A DNA stretch of 64,000 nt from an uncultured Bacteroidales bacterium (GCA_934725535.1 CAKVBV010000003.1:1-64000); one strand, 5' to 3'; positions 8,085-16,758 are shown, counted from the stretch's first letter. Notes: generated by a model not told the origin, from the sequence alone. Program-made: numbers and translations.

Positions 8085-9563
8085 ATGAAAAAGCATTTTT
8101 TAGGAGCATTATTGCTTGCTATGGTAGCAATGATTGCCGGTTGCGAACCCGAACAACAAGGGGAAAGCCCGAAGACTTCCAATGAATCAAAAGAGTACCT
8201 CTTTGAGACCGGCAAGCAGATGATAGGCACTTTCAATGCCAACGACCAGAAAGAGGCGGTTGAGTTTGCCGAGGGCGTATACCGCCGCTACGAAGACTTC
8301 AACTGGGAGCAAATCAACGATGACTTCTACGATGAGTTCACCAACGGACGCTACAAGGCTATCTTCTCTATGCCACGCCGCGTAGCACACATTGCTGCAG
8401 GAAAGCGTATGCCCGCTGCCAAGGATGCGTCCTACCTGTTCTCATTGGCGGGTGAGGGAACCACATTTACATTCAACGATGCTACTGAGACCATCGACAT
8501 CAAACGCAACACCACCGGTGAGGTGATTGTCAACTTCAAAGACGAGAACGGTACAGCGTGCCAACTGCGTATCTGGGGCGAAGGCAACGAAACCGAATAC
8601 TCCTATACCTACAAGAAGTACAAATGGGTATGCGACGAATATGATTGTTACAATGAATTTGTAGGCAATATGACCATTGCAGCCAAAGTACCTGCTACCC
8701 TGAAGATGACACTCAAACAGGGCGACAAGGAAATCATCGGCTTCACTATGTCATTGGATACCAAGAAGAACGACCATATCAACCTCAGTTACGACATCAC
8801 CGTAGTCAATATGAAGGTAACATTCGATGCCAAGGTAAACAGCACCAACGCCGCAGTAGCGTTCGGTTACACCTATGGCACCACACCGTTGCTGACGGCT
8901 TCTGCCAACCTGCCCAAGTACCAACTGATAGACAAGCAGGACAAGCAGACATGGGAAGAGTGGCTCGAACTGTACGATGAGCGTTACGAACGCCTCTTGG
9001 GTCAGATAGGTGCAGGCGAGGCTAAGGTGGATATCCTGGGCAAAGTGCAAGTCAAAGCCACTGTAAACGACTTCGCAGCACTCTACGACGACTACACCGC
9101 ATGGGACAATAAGTATTACGACTATAATTACGAAGACTACAGGCACAAATACACCTACTACGATGACTATTATGGTGAAAAAATAACCGACTACTACTAT
9201 GCTTGGTGGGAGACACCCGTCCGTTCATTGGAAGCCCAAGAAGCATACTGCAAGTTGTACAACGACCATTGCAATGCGGCTGTGTACTATGGCAACGACA
9301 CCGAGCAGGCCAAGTTAAAACTCCAACCCTATAGCAAGGACGGCTCCGAGTACCTGAACAACGGCAACAGAGTACAATACACCTACTACGACACCGAGTA
9401 TGTATTCTACTTCCCCAAGGACGATACCAGTTACTCTTTCGAGGACTACTTCACCTCAAGCAAGTTCAAGTCGTTGGTAGATATGGTGGAAGACCTCATC
9501 AACTCGTACATTGACTTGGACAACGAGTTTGGGCTTGAGCACATCCACTTCGACATAGACTGA
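8085..9563 (+). CDS. Uncharacterised lipoprotein with acidic, tyrosine-rich C-terminal half
   Basis: A 492-residue protein starting with a clear lipoprotein signal (MKKHFLGALLLAMVAMIAGC, Cys20). No family was recognised. Residues about 55-260 look globular and beta-rich. Between about 340 and 390 there is an unusual run of Tyr, Asp and Glu (for example YYDYNYEDYRHKYTYYDDYY), and the end is acidic. Such a patch could bind cations or a basic surface; this is speculation. It is first in an operon with a TonB receptor (17 bp later) and a DUF4249 protein, so an accessory role at the outer membrane is likely. Confidence 0.75.
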   Translation: MKKHFLGALLLAMVAMIAGCEPEQQGESPKTSNESKEYLFETGKQMIGTFNANDQKEAVEFAEGVYRRYEDFNWEQINDDFYDEFTNGRYKAIFSMPRRVAHIAAGKRMPAAKDASYLFSLAGEGTTFTFNDATETIDIKRNTTGEVIVNFKDENGTACQLRIWGEGNETEYSYTYKKYKWVCDEYDCYNEFVGNMTIAAKVPATLKMTLKQGDKEIIGFTMSLDTKKNDHINLSYDITVVNMKVTFDAKVNSTNAAVAFGYTYGTTPLLTASANLPKYQLIDKQDKQTWEEWLELYDERYERLLGQIGAGEAKVDILGKVQVKATVNDFAALYDDYTAWDNKYYDYNYEDYRHKYTYYDDYYGEKITDYYYAWWETPVRSLEAQEAYCKLYNDHCNAAVYYGNDTEQAKLKLQPYSKDGSEYLNNGNRVQYTYYDTEYVFYFPKDDTSYSFEDYFTSSKFKSLVDMVEDLINSYIDLDNEFGLEHIHFDID

Positions 9564-9580
9564 TACGCATATAGCGCATT

Positions 9581-11623
9581 ATGAATAGATTGTTGGTGGC
9601 AACATTCTGTATGGCAAGTAGTTTGTCCGTCCTCGGGCAAACTACTTTCAGTACTGTCCACACCGCTGCCGACACTGTTCAGATAGACCGTGAGTTGGAC
9701 GAAATAGAGGTGGTCCGTGAGCGCACCGCACAAATGGTACAGGTACACAGCAACAAACTGATAATCAATGCCAACCATATCCAAACGATGCCCAAGTTCC
9801 TTGGCACGAGCGACCCGATACGTTACCTCCAGTCCCTCGCAGGCATACAGACCAACAACGAGACCTCTACCGGCATACACATACAGGGCTGCGACGACTA
9901 CCAGACACTCACTGCCATCAATGGCGCACCTGTCTACTACCCCAACCACCTGCTGGGGCTGTTCTCTACATTCATAGCACCGCATTTCGAGACTATCGAA
10001 GTGGAGCAGAGCGAGCACAACGGACTCATGGAGAACCGAATAGGCGGCTATGTCAACCTCACCACACCCGCCAAGCAACCCAAACGCTTTGGCATGACGG
10101 GCAACATCGGACTCGTCAACTCCGACCTCACACTGACTATCCCTTGCGGCAAAAAGAGTGCGCTCTACCTATCAGGACGAGGATGCTATATCAACTTGCT
10201 ATACAAACGATGGTTGCAAGTGGAAAATATGCAACTCGGCTATACCTTCGCCGATGCCAACATCACCTATGCCATACACCCTACAGACCGCGATGAGGTG
10301 GGCATCAGCAGTTTCTATAGCCACGACTACCTGAATGTCGCAAGCCCGTCTATGGACGTAGCACTCCGCTGGCAGAACGCTATGGGGCAGTGCTACTGGC
10401 AGCGCAAGTTACGCAAAGGGCAGTGGCGCACCACCCTCAGCAGTTCCTACTATGGCAACAACGGCACACTGACACTGCCCATAGGCAACGGCAGCCTGCA
10501 GTCAGGCTGGTCATCCATTGACCTTAAAAACCGCTTCCTATATACCCTGCGCAACGATATGTCTCTATCCTGCAGTGCCGACTACACCCACTACCTCAAC
10601 ACACCCGTTCAGGTGGCGGACTCGGGTATCATGGTCATACAAGGCAACCGGCTCCCACTACGGCAAGGACAGGAGGTATCCCTTGGCGTCAACCTGCTCC
10701 ACGAAGTCGCACACTGGTTCTCCTACTCTGTCGGACTGCACGGCAGTGCCTTCCACTCCACCCGCTGGTACGGTGGCTGCGACCCGCGTATCACACTCAC
10801 CTTCACACCCGCACCCCGACATCAACTCACTGCCTACGCGGGCATGTACTCACAGTACTTCCACAAGGTCTGTCTCACACAAGGCGGACTGCCCACCGAC
10901 TTCTTCACCCTCGCCGACTCTGCCTTTGTCCCCGAACGTGCCATTACCACAGGACTACGCTACACCGCCCACTTCTTCGACCGCAAGTACACCCTCCAAA
11001 CGGAAGCATACTTCAAGCAAATATACCACATCATTGAGTCGCAAGGCAACATCCTTGCACTCGTCAACAACGGCTTCGACTACCATAGCCTGCTCACACC
11101 TGCCGACGGACGCAATGCAGGACTGAACCTTATGTTCCAGAAGAACAGCGGTATCCTCACAGGCTATATCTCCTACTCCTACGGACGCGCATTGCGCAAG
11201 ATACCTTCCCTCGACGGCTCACAGCACTATATCTATGCCGCTTCCTATGAGCGGGAGCACGACCTCAATATCGTACTCAATGCCAACTTCGCCAAACGTT
11301 GGCACATCAGCGCACAGTTCGTACTGGCTTCAGGCATACCCTACACGCCCGTAGAGGAGGTATATATGCTCAACAACAAACTCTTATGGCGGTACGGCAA
11401 GTACAACAGCAGCCATATCCCCACATACCACCGTCTCGACATCAGTTGCTCCTACGACATTATCAAGCGCAAAGGACACGAACTCGGCATCAACCTCTCT
11501 ATCTACAATGTCTATTGCCACCGCAATGCGCAGTTTGTGGTCTATCGCGACGACTTTACACCCGTTTACGGCTCTGCCCTATCCACCATCATTCCGTCTG
11601 TCAGTATCTATGGCACGCTGTAA
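9581..11623 (+). CDS. TonB-dependent receptor lacking the N-terminal carboxypeptidase-like domain
   Basis: A 680-residue receptor: signal peptide (MNRLLVATFCMASSLSVLGQ), then a plug domain (about 40-165, with SDPIRYLQSLAGIQ, IHIQGCDDYQTL and ENRIGGYVNL), then a barrel ending IIPSVSIYGTL. It is shorter than usual Bacteroidota receptors because it begins with the plug. Its end overlaps the DUF4249 gene by 14 bp; receptor-DUF4249 pairs are common in Bacteroidota. Ligand unknown, possibly a metal complex or peptide. Confidence 0.85.
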   Translation: MNRLLVATFCMASSLSVLGQTTFSTVHTAADTVQIDRELDEIEVVRERTAQMVQVHSNKLIINANHIQTMPKFLGTSDPIRYLQSLAGIQTNNETSTGIHIQGCDDYQTLTAINGAPVYYPNHLLGLFSTFIAPHFETIEVEQSEHNGLMENRIGGYVNLTTPAKQPKRFGMTGNIGLVNSDLTLTIPCGKKSALYLSGRGCYINLLYKRWLQVENMQLGYTFADANITYAIHPTDRDEVGISSFYSHDYLNVASPSMDVALRWQNAMGQCYWQRKLRKGQWRTTLSSSYYGNNGTLTLPIGNGSLQSGWSSIDLKNRFLYTLRNDMSLSCSADYTHYLNTPVQVADSGIMVIQGNRLPLRQGQEVSLGVNLLHEVAHWFSYSVGLHGSAFHSTRWYGGCDPRITLTFTPAPRHQLTAYAGMYSQYFHKVCLTQGGLPTDFFTLADSAFVPERAITTGLRYTAHFFDRKYTLQTEAYFKQIYHIIESQGNILALVNNGFDYHSLLTPADGRNAGLNLMFQKNSGILTGYISYSYGRALRKIPSLDGSQHYIYAASYEREHDLNIVLNANFAKRWHISAQFVLASGIPYTPVEEVYMLNNKLLWRYGKYNSSHIPTYHRLDISCSYDIIKRKGHELGINLSIYNVYCHRNAQFVVYRDDFTPVYGSALSTIIPSVSIYGTL

Positions 11624-12488
11624 ATATATCATCTGCACCCTGTTGTGCGTATGCGCAGTGGCTTGCCGACAGGAAGAACCTGCCATATCACACCTTGTGG
11701 TCGAAGGTTGGATAGAACCGGGACAGCACCCCGTTGTCATGCTCCACCGCAGTTGCCCCTACAGCCAAATAGACACCGCCTACGACGACATCGAGGGCCT
11801 TGTAGCCGACTACCTGATTCCCTTCGGCAAGGTTACTATCAGCAACGGAGACACCACCGTCGTACTTACAGGGCGGGTTAATCGCTCATATATGCCCCCA
11901 TACACCTACTCTTCCGTCTATATGAAAGGCGAGGAGGGCAAGACCTACTGCCTGACCGTGCAAGCAGGAGACTACCATGCCACTGCGCAAACCACCATTC
12001 CGCGACGGGCTGCCTTTGACTCCATCCGTACAGAACTATACGGCGAAGACCGCGTACAAGTAGTCGGATATATGCACCAAGTGCCGCCACATACACACTA
12101 TCTCATCTTTGCACGTTACTCCTACGACACCCAGTACCTGCTATGCCCTCTTGGAGCCATATCTTCGCCCGACAGCATTGCTGATTTGCAAGTCAACATC
12201 TATAGCCCTTATGGAGAAAACGACAGCACAAAAACATTCACAAACGCTATGTTCCGGCAATCGGAAAAGAACGGTGTGTTTGTCAAGATAGCCTCTGTCA
12301 ATGAAGAGGAGTTCGCTTTCTGGAACTCATTCAGCAGCACTGCGCTCACTTCGGGTGTCCTTTTCATGCCCATACGGCAAAACATCACCTCCAATATCCA
12401 CGGCGGCATAGGCTACTGGTGCGGCATGGGCAGCACCGAACACTATGTACCCCTCTCACACTCCCGCACCTACACCTATCCCCATTAA
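11610..12488 (+). CDS. DUF4249-like lipoprotein
   Basis: A 292-residue lipoprotein. I start it at ATG 11610, because the following MARCKYIICTLLCVCAVAC is a good lipoprotein signal (Cys19); the longer frame from 11508 lies inside the receptor gene. After the signal, LVVEGWIEPGQHPVVMLHRS and a late SNIHGGIGYW motif are typical of DUF4249, whose members sit beside TonB receptors. Role unknown, presumably partner of the receptor. A similar motif appears in the gene fragment at the right window edge. Confidence 0.75.
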   Translation: MARCKYIICTLLCVCAVACRQEEPAISHLVVEGWIEPGQHPVVMLHRSCPYSQIDTAYDDIEGLVADYLIPFGKVTISNGDTTVVLTGRVNRSYMPPYTYSSVYMKGEEGKTYCLTVQAGDYHATAQTTIPRRAAFDSIRTELYGEDRVQVVGYMHQVPPHTHYLIFARYSYDTQYLLCPLGAISSPDSIADLQVNIYSPYGENDSTKTFTNAMFRQSEKNGVFVKIASVNEEEFAFWNSFSSTALTSGVLFMPIRQNITSNIHGGIGYWCGMGSTEHYVPLSHSRTYTYPH

Positions 12489-12507
12489 CCTCACATAGGA
12501 ACAATGC

Positions 12508-12562
12508 TTGGAGAGCGACACTGGGAGACGACGCTTGGGAAACGACGCGGCTCGCGTCGTCA
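12508..12562. repeat. Dispersed palindromic repeat, second copy
   Basis: Units GGAGAGCGACAC, TGGGAGACGACGC and TGGGAAACGACGC followed by the GACGCG/CGCGTC palindrome, matching 6866-6907. Both copies lie downstream of an envelope operon and ahead of an 11-bp array, so the two intergenic regions share a composite layout. Confidence 0.6.
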
Positions 12563-12603
12563 AATTGTCAATACGGGACTTAACTATATGATACGTATTA
12601 TTG

Positions 12604-12633
12604 AGCCCCCTCTCTGAGGGGGTTGGGGGAGTC
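12604..12633. repeat. C/G palindromic repeat (copy also at 23398)
   Basis: CCCCCTC-tct-GAGGGGG followed by TTGGGGGAGTC. It is almost identical to 23398-23425. It can form a stable hairpin but lacks a T-run, so it is a dispersed intergenic repeat rather than a standard terminator. Confidence 0.65.
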
Positions 12634-12645
12634 TCGGGTTAAGAG

Positions 12646-12700
12646 TATGATATTAGTATGTGATTAGTATGTGATTAGTATGAGATTAGTATGTGATTAA
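12646..12700. repeat. 11-bp tandem repeat array, five units
   Basis: Five 11-bp units (TATGATATTAG, then TATGTGATTAG variants), preceded by GGGTTAAG as in the 7103 array. It lies about 110 bp upstream of the promoter at 12809. Confidence 0.85.
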
Positions 12701-12808
12701 GCAATGGATAAGCCGGAGATATGCAACCTTCCACACATACATAGTATTCACGTGAAAGTCTTATCAGTTGTCCCCTTTCTATTTTCTCCGTTCTAATTGT
12801 AAATAATT

Positions 12809-12839
12809 TTGCATACCCACAAAATTTATTGTACCTTTG
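12809..12839 (+). promoter_or_regulatory. Promoter of candidate structured RNA
   Basis: TTG 12809-12811, 20-bp spacer, TACCTTTG 12832-12839. The nearest coding start is 540 bp downstream, so transcription begins with a long non-coding stretch. Confidence 0.85.
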
Positions 12840-12842
12840 TAG

Positions 12843-13327
12843 CCGAAAGCAAAATATACCACAAGTGCATACATGGTTCGGTATATTGTATATGCGTCTT
12901 TTCGGCTCTGTGGCACATAGTGAACAACAGGAACCAAGTCCCCCTGTTTATGGGACTATAAACTGATAAACAACAGCCGCGCCGTGGGTGGGAGGAAGTG
13001 TCGCTCCTGTGCAGCCCTGCGGGGGGACAGGTAGGTGAAATGCCTACGAGGACATAATAAAAGGCGTTTGTTAACGCTTGTTTTGGTAACTTGAAACCTA
13101 TCAATTTTCTTACCATCCAAGACAAGAAAGTAACGAATGTCTACGGGATGTGTATTCCGCCGTGCATCTATGGTGCAACTATTGGCTGTTATGGCTGATA
13201 GTGTGCCGTAGTGTATTGGTGTATATACATATTCGGCGTGGGCTGAGTCGTTCTTCTTAATGGTAAAGGTTTTGATAGGACCCCAAGTTATAAGGATGAG
13301 CGTAGAACAAGGTTCCACGCTTTTTTT
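12843..13327 (+). ncRNA. Candidate long structured RNA, promoter to terminator
   Basis: About 480 nt between a consensus promoter and an intrinsic-terminator-like hairpin, with no supportable protein on the same strand. Helices seen by eye: AGCCGAAA 12841-12848 with TTTCGGCT 12900-12907; ATATACC 12854-12860 with GGTATAT 12880-12886, whose loop GCATA could pair with TATGC 12891-12895 (pseudoknot); GTCCC/GGGAC 12938/12952; CCTGT/ACAGG near 13006/13027; GTAGG/CCTAC; GCGTT/AACGC; CATCC..GAC with GTC..GGATG near 13113/13146; ACTAT/ATAGT. An 11-bp helix pairs 13218-13228 with 13328-13338, either side of the terminator. It matches no RNA class I know (not RNase P, tmRNA or SRP by their signature sequences). 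It may be a free RNA, or a leader controlling the gene at 13382. Confidence 0.5.
13300..13327 (+). terminator. Intrinsic terminator or attenuator before the secreted-protein gene
   Basis: GCGT-a-GAAC-aag-GTTC-c-ACGC followed by seven T. It ends 54 bp before the ATG at 13382, placing it as the end of the candidate RNA or as a read-through switch. A competing long-range pairing (13218-13228 with 13328-13338) brackets it. Confidence 0.6.
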
Positions 13328-13381
13328 GTATATATACCCGAGCCTTGCGGAACCCATGACTCAACCAAAAACTTATGTTTT

Positions 13382-13975
13382 ATGTCTAACAAAAATTCAA
13401 GCGAAGAACTCCAATCGCACCGCAGGTTCTTCAAACAAGCAGTGAGGGCAGGCTGTATAGGCAGCCGCACGAATGTTTGCCACATTATTCTTGCCGTTGT
13501 GTCCTTTGTGTGCATGCTACCTATGTACGCCATGGCACAGACATCCGGCGAACCACAACCGTCCGTTATCATTGAGCGGTTAACAGGACAGGACATCACA
13601 ATGGCACTCGCCAAAGTAGGTAAACTGACCTTTACCAACGACTCTGTCTATCTTGTGGCACATGAAGGCACTATCCTTGGCAGAGAAGCCAAAAGCCAAA
13701 CACGCAGAATCGTATTTGGTAATACAAGCACACCCTCTGCCACCCCACAGGTATCAGACAACAACATCCTTGTATTCCCGAACCCTGCGGCAGACCACAT
13801 CATCGTTAATGGATTGGAAGCAGGCACCGCTGTCCGCATCTATGCCAACAACGGCAAGCTGCTTGAGACCACCATTGCTGAAACCAACACGACGACTCTG
13901 CAGGTATCCCACCTTGCACAAGGTACTTACCTGCTGCAAGTAAACACACAAATCGTTAAATTCATTAAACAATAA
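13382..13975 (+). CDS. Small secreted protein with type IX secretion C-terminal domain and a composite N-terminus
   Basis: A 197-residue protein. Residues ~32-52 (a hydrophobic stretch ending MYAMAQ) are a signal peptide. Residues 55-115 form a small domain (VIIERLTGQDITM, KVGKLTFTNDSVYL). The end (about 125-197, ILVFPNPAADHIIVNG to LLQVNTQIVKFIKQ) is a classic type A sorting domain for type IX secretion. Unusually, ~30 residues precede the signal peptide, starting MSNKNSSEELQSHRRFFKQ, which looks like a separate twin-arginine-like leader. The ATG at 13375 is closed at once by a stop, so 13382 is the first usable start. It is followed 5 bp later by another secreted protein. Function unknown. 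Confidence 0.75.
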   Translation: MSNKNSSEELQSHRRFFKQAVRAGCIGSRTNVCHIILAVVSFVCMLPMYAMAQTSGEPQPSVIIERLTGQDITMALAKVGKLTFTNDSVYLVAHEGTILGREAKSQTRRIVFGNTSTPSATPQVSDNNILVFPNPAADHIIVNGLEAGTAVRIYANNGKLLETTIAETNTTTLQVSHLAQGTYLLQVNTQIVKFIKQ

Positions 13976-13980
13976 ACATT

Positions 13981-15729
13981 ATGAAGCAATTATCACTTAT
14001 TGTATGCGCCCTCCTCATCAGTATGAGCAGCATGGCGCAAATGTACCTATGGCAAGGCGGACACTATACCGCTGCCAATTTGGACAGCATCACGTTCTCA
14101 TTGTATCCTGGGACTGACAATTTACCACAAGTGGCTCCTACACAGGGAAAATATACCATTGTTTGGAACGCTGTGGGTTATACAGAGTGCAATGACCTTG
14201 TATTTGCAGGCAACTACAACAATTACAACATCACTAATGTGGCTGCTATGGCTAAGTTCGAGAAGATAGCGGGCTACACCAACTGGTACAAGGCGGTCAT
14301 CACTCCTACTGAGACTATCAAGCAACTTGAAGGTAAGCCTTGCGCATTGGCTTCAGATGGAACTTTTCCTACGCAGTGGGACTATCAGTGGATTGGCACT
14401 GAGGAGAAACCTTGTGAAGTAATAATGGGCGATGTAGAGTTCCTCGAAGACTACACGGACGAGACTCGGATGATAGTTAAGAAAATAGGCTCTGTAGTGT
14501 ATGTTCGCAGTTATTCATTCAAACGCGACCCATGCGTGGTTGAGCCGGTATATGACGTTACCTTCAACCTCACCACGGCTCAGACTATGCCTGCTGACGC
14601 TAATATATATGTGGTTGGCGATTTCAAAGAAAACGCTTGGGAGCCTGACGCGTATCCGATGACACGTATCGACAATACTCATTTCACTGCTACCATTAAG
14701 AGCAAAATGGGGCGTGAGTATAAGTATGTGGTTAATGGCTCGTGGAATTATGAAATGATGGATTTCCCTGAAGAAGGAAATACCTGCTCGTATGTCCCTG
14801 CCAATATGACTATCAGCAGCCAGACGATGACAGACTACGTTTATGGTTTTAGAAACATCAATGCCACATATTGCGGTGATAACGGGTCTGACATTTTGGA
14901 CAACTTTGCTTTTTCTGATTATGGACTATTTGGAACACCCGAACTGATTGAGGGGGCTAACCAAAAATATATTACCGTCAATGGGAATCAAGCACTTTGC
15001 CAAGGAGGATATATACAATTTGCAGCATGGGATAATGGTCTCACTTACACTAATGGCAAGGGCTTTTCCGGCAAAGGACTTATGATTCTTACAGATATGC
15101 CGGTATGGGTGGTTTTGGAAGGCACCTACAAAGGAAATTTTATTGAGCCTGATAATGGTTGCTACTGGATAGACACGTGCAACACCTCCATTACAGCATA
15201 TACCGCCAAAGCAGGCGAACTGGTAAACCTGCAGAACTATGGAGGTTTCTTCAAGCAAGTCATCGCTAAAGAAGCAGGTATTATAGACAATGTAGATGTC
15301 AATCTATACTATAGTTCACAGACAGGAACACAGATTTTCCAATATAACGCCGATGAGGGCAGCCAAACATACAACCTCGGCAACATCAAAGAAGCAGGTT
15401 TCAAAAAGGACAATGGCAAGTTACTCTATTATTCCATCATCGAGTGGTATGACTTCATACATACAGACCGTTGGTTTGGACTCAAAGCCAATTTGGATGC
15501 AGATGGTAACTTGGTCAGTCTGGTTGAACCATACGATATGCGCACTATCCAAAAGGTATATACCAATATAGAGACGAACAACTCAGCACCCGCCAAAACG
15601 CAAAGCAAATTCAGAATGTTACAGGCAGAGGAGGATAATGAACCTCAATACACTCTTGCAGACCCTGCGCACATACACCTTGGCGAGAACCCGTTCCCCG
15701 CTGATGTGAAACGTGTGATGAAGAAATAG
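13981..15729 (+). CDS. Secreted protein with an E-set/CBM-like domain
   Basis: A 582-residue exported protein with signal peptide MKQLSLIVCALLISMSSMAQ. Residues about 190-290 (YDVTFNLTTAQTMPADANIY onward, with VVGDFKENAW and KYVVNGSWNYE) look like an immunoglobulin-like starch-binding or SusE/F-type domain. The remainder is beta-rich and unrecognised. The protein ends without a clear type IX tail. It is cotranscribed with the small type IX protein 5 bp upstream and followed by a strong terminator. A surface carbohydrate-binding role is possible but unproven. Confidence 0.7.
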   Translation: MKQLSLIVCALLISMSSMAQMYLWQGGHYTAANLDSITFSLYPGTDNLPQVAPTQGKYTIVWNAVGYTECNDLVFAGNYNNYNITNVAAMAKFEKIAGYTNWYKAVITPTETIKQLEGKPCALASDGTFPTQWDYQWIGTEEKPCEVIMGDVEFLEDYTDETRMIVKKIGSVVYVRSYSFKRDPCVVEPVYDVTFNLTTAQTMPADANIYVVGDFKENAWEPDAYPMTRIDNTHFTATIKSKMGREYKYVVNGSWNYEMMDFPEEGNTCSYVPANMTISSQTMTDYVYGFRNINATYCGDNGSDILDNFAFSDYGLFGTPELIEGANQKYITVNGNQALCQGGYIQFAAWDNGLTYTNGKGFSGKGLMILTDMPVWVVLEGTYKGNFIEPDNGCYWIDTCNTSITAYTAKAGELVNLQNYGGFFKQVIAKEAGIIDNVDVNLYYSSQTGTQIFQYNADEGSQTYNLGNIKEAGFKKDNGKLLYYSIIEWYDFIHTDRWFGLKANLDADGNLVSLVEPYDMRTIQKVYTNIETNNSAPAKTQSKFRMLQAEEDNEPQYTLADPAHIHLGENPFPADVKRVMKK

Positions 15730-15750
15730 CGTTTTTGCATATCTGATAAT

Positions 15751-15786
15751 AAAGGAGGTTGTTAAATGTTAGCGACCTCCTTTTTG
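15751..15786 (+). terminator. Rho-independent terminator
   Basis: AGGAGGT stem, 15-nt loop, ACCTCCT, then TTTTT, 25 bp after the stop of the secreted-protein gene. Confidence 0.9.
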
Positions 15787-15853
15787 TATCCATTCCCCTC
15801 TCAATTTTGTATGAAGTATGACTATGAGTTGCCATAAAAAAATGCACACGCAT

Positions 15854-15884
15854 TTGCACATCCCAATAAATAGTTGTACCTTTG
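15854..15884 (+). promoter_or_regulatory. Promoter of the rplU-rpmA operon
   Basis: TTG 15854-15856, 20-bp spacer, TACCTTTG 15877-15884, 156 bp before the rplU start. Confidence 0.9.
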
Positions 15885-15887
15885 CAC

Positions 15888-16039
15888 GCTTTTTCGGCTA
15901 ACGGGCTCCAAAGAAGCACTGCTGAGGGGACGGATGACGCTTGTCAGTATACGCCTGCAAAGGTTCAGGAGACATGGCGTGCCAACGTCGAGGACTCAGT
16001 ACCTCGCCCGACCGAGTGAATAATTAAACCATTGTGATA
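15888..16039 (+). promoter_or_regulatory. Long 5' leader of rplU, possible ribosomal-protein autoregulatory element
   Basis: About 150 nt of untranslated leader with compact pairing, including CGAGG (15989-15993) with CCTCG (16002-16006) and an alternative CTCG/CGAG pair just after it. Ribosomal protein operons often use such leaders for feedback by the protein itself. No named leader class could be assigned by eye. Confidence 0.4.
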
Positions 16040-16357
16040 ATGTACGCAATTGTAGAAATGCAAGGCTTCCAATACAAAGTAGAAGCCGGCAAGAAACTGT
16101 TCGTCAACCGTATGGACGCCGAGAAGGGCGCAACGGTAACGTTCGACAAAGTGCTGCTCGTGGACAACGACGGCGAAATCAAAGTAGGTGCTCCCGTAGT
16201 AGCAGGGGCAAAGGTGGTTTGCGAGGTGCTTGACAACGAGTGCCGTGGCGAGAAGATTCTCGTCTTCCACAAGAAACGCCGCAAAGGCTATCGCAAACTG
16301 AATGGCCATCGTCAAGACCTTACGAACCTTGTGGTTAAGGAGATTGTATTGGCTTAA
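16040..16357 (+). CDS. rplU: 50S ribosomal protein L21
   Basis: A 105-residue protein beginning [20 protein letters not shown] and containing the conserved [20 protein letters not shown] segment of bacterial L21, which binds 23S rRNA. I start at ATG 16040; the in-frame GTG at 16034 would add two residues not usual for the family. Length matches the family. It is followed 36 bp later by rpmA, the usual partner order. Confidence 0.97.
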   Translation: MYAIVEMQGFQYKVEAGKKLFVNRMDAEKGATVTFDKVLLVDNDGEIKVGAPVVAGAKVVCEVLDNECRGEKILVFHKKRRKGYRKLNGHRQDLTNLVVKEIVLA

Positions 16358-16393
16358 TGTCTAACCAAGTAAAGTAGAAGAAAGGAAAAGATT

Positions 16394-16657
16394 ATGGCAC
16401 ATAAGAAAGGTGTCGGTAGTTCCAAGAACGGCCGTGAATCAGAAAGCAAACGATTAGGCGTTAAAATCTGGGGTGGTCAATTTGCCAAAGCAGGCAACAT
16501 CATTGTTCGCCAACGTGGTACTGTCCACAACCCCGGCGAGAATATGGGCATGGGTAGCGACCACACACTCTATGCACTGGTAGATGGTGTCGTTACGTTC
16601 ACCCGCAAACGCAACAACAAATCCTACGTCTCAATCCAGCCGATTGCTGAGGCTTAA
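16394..16657 (+). CDS. rpmA: 50S ribosomal protein L27
   Basis: 87 residues starting [20 protein letters not shown], with [17 protein letters not shown], all diagnostic of L27, whose N-terminal tail reaches the peptidyl-transferase centre. It is the mature-type N-terminus (no removable extension as in Firmicutes). It lies directly after rplU and before serS, separated from serS by a strong hairpin. Confidence 0.97.
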   Translation: MAHKKGVGSSKNGRESESKRLGVKIWGGQFAKAGNIIVRQRGTVHNPGENMGMGSDHTLYALVDGVVTFTRKRNNKSYVSIQPIAEA

Positions 16658-16681
16658 TCGGCGGCGAGAATACATACTACG

Positions 16682-16721
16682 TTCTCCTACCGAAAGGGCT
16701 TCGGCTTCTTCGGTGGGAGAA
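16682..16721 (+). terminator. Strong hairpin between rpmA and serS
   Basis: A 13-bp stem (TTCTCCTACCGAA with TTCGGTGGGAGAA, one G-U pair) with an inner GC-TTCG-GC cap, followed by TTGTTGTTATT. Lacking a clean T-run it may be a partial terminator that lowers serS expression or stabilises the ribosomal mRNA. Confidence 0.6.
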
Positions 16722-16730
16722 TTGTTGTTA

Positions 16731-16758
16731 TTAACTATTAACTATTACTTATTACTCG
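16731..16758. repeat. 7-bp tandem array before serS
   Basis: Four 7-bp units (TTAACTA, TTAACTA, TTACTTA, TTACTCG) end 7 bp before the serS ATG, in the position of a ribosome-binding site. Confidence 0.75.

Noticed and set aside
12843..13327. RNase P RNA, tmRNA or SRP RNA
   Set aside because: The signature segments of these RNAs (for example the RNase P P4 strands, the tmRNA acceptor end) could not be found.
12956..13357. 133-residue minus-strand frame across the candidate RNA
   Set aside because: Basic, Cys/Arg-rich, no recognised domain, no promoter on that strand. The plus-strand promoter and terminator explain the region better. I keep it as the main rival explanation for any conservation there.
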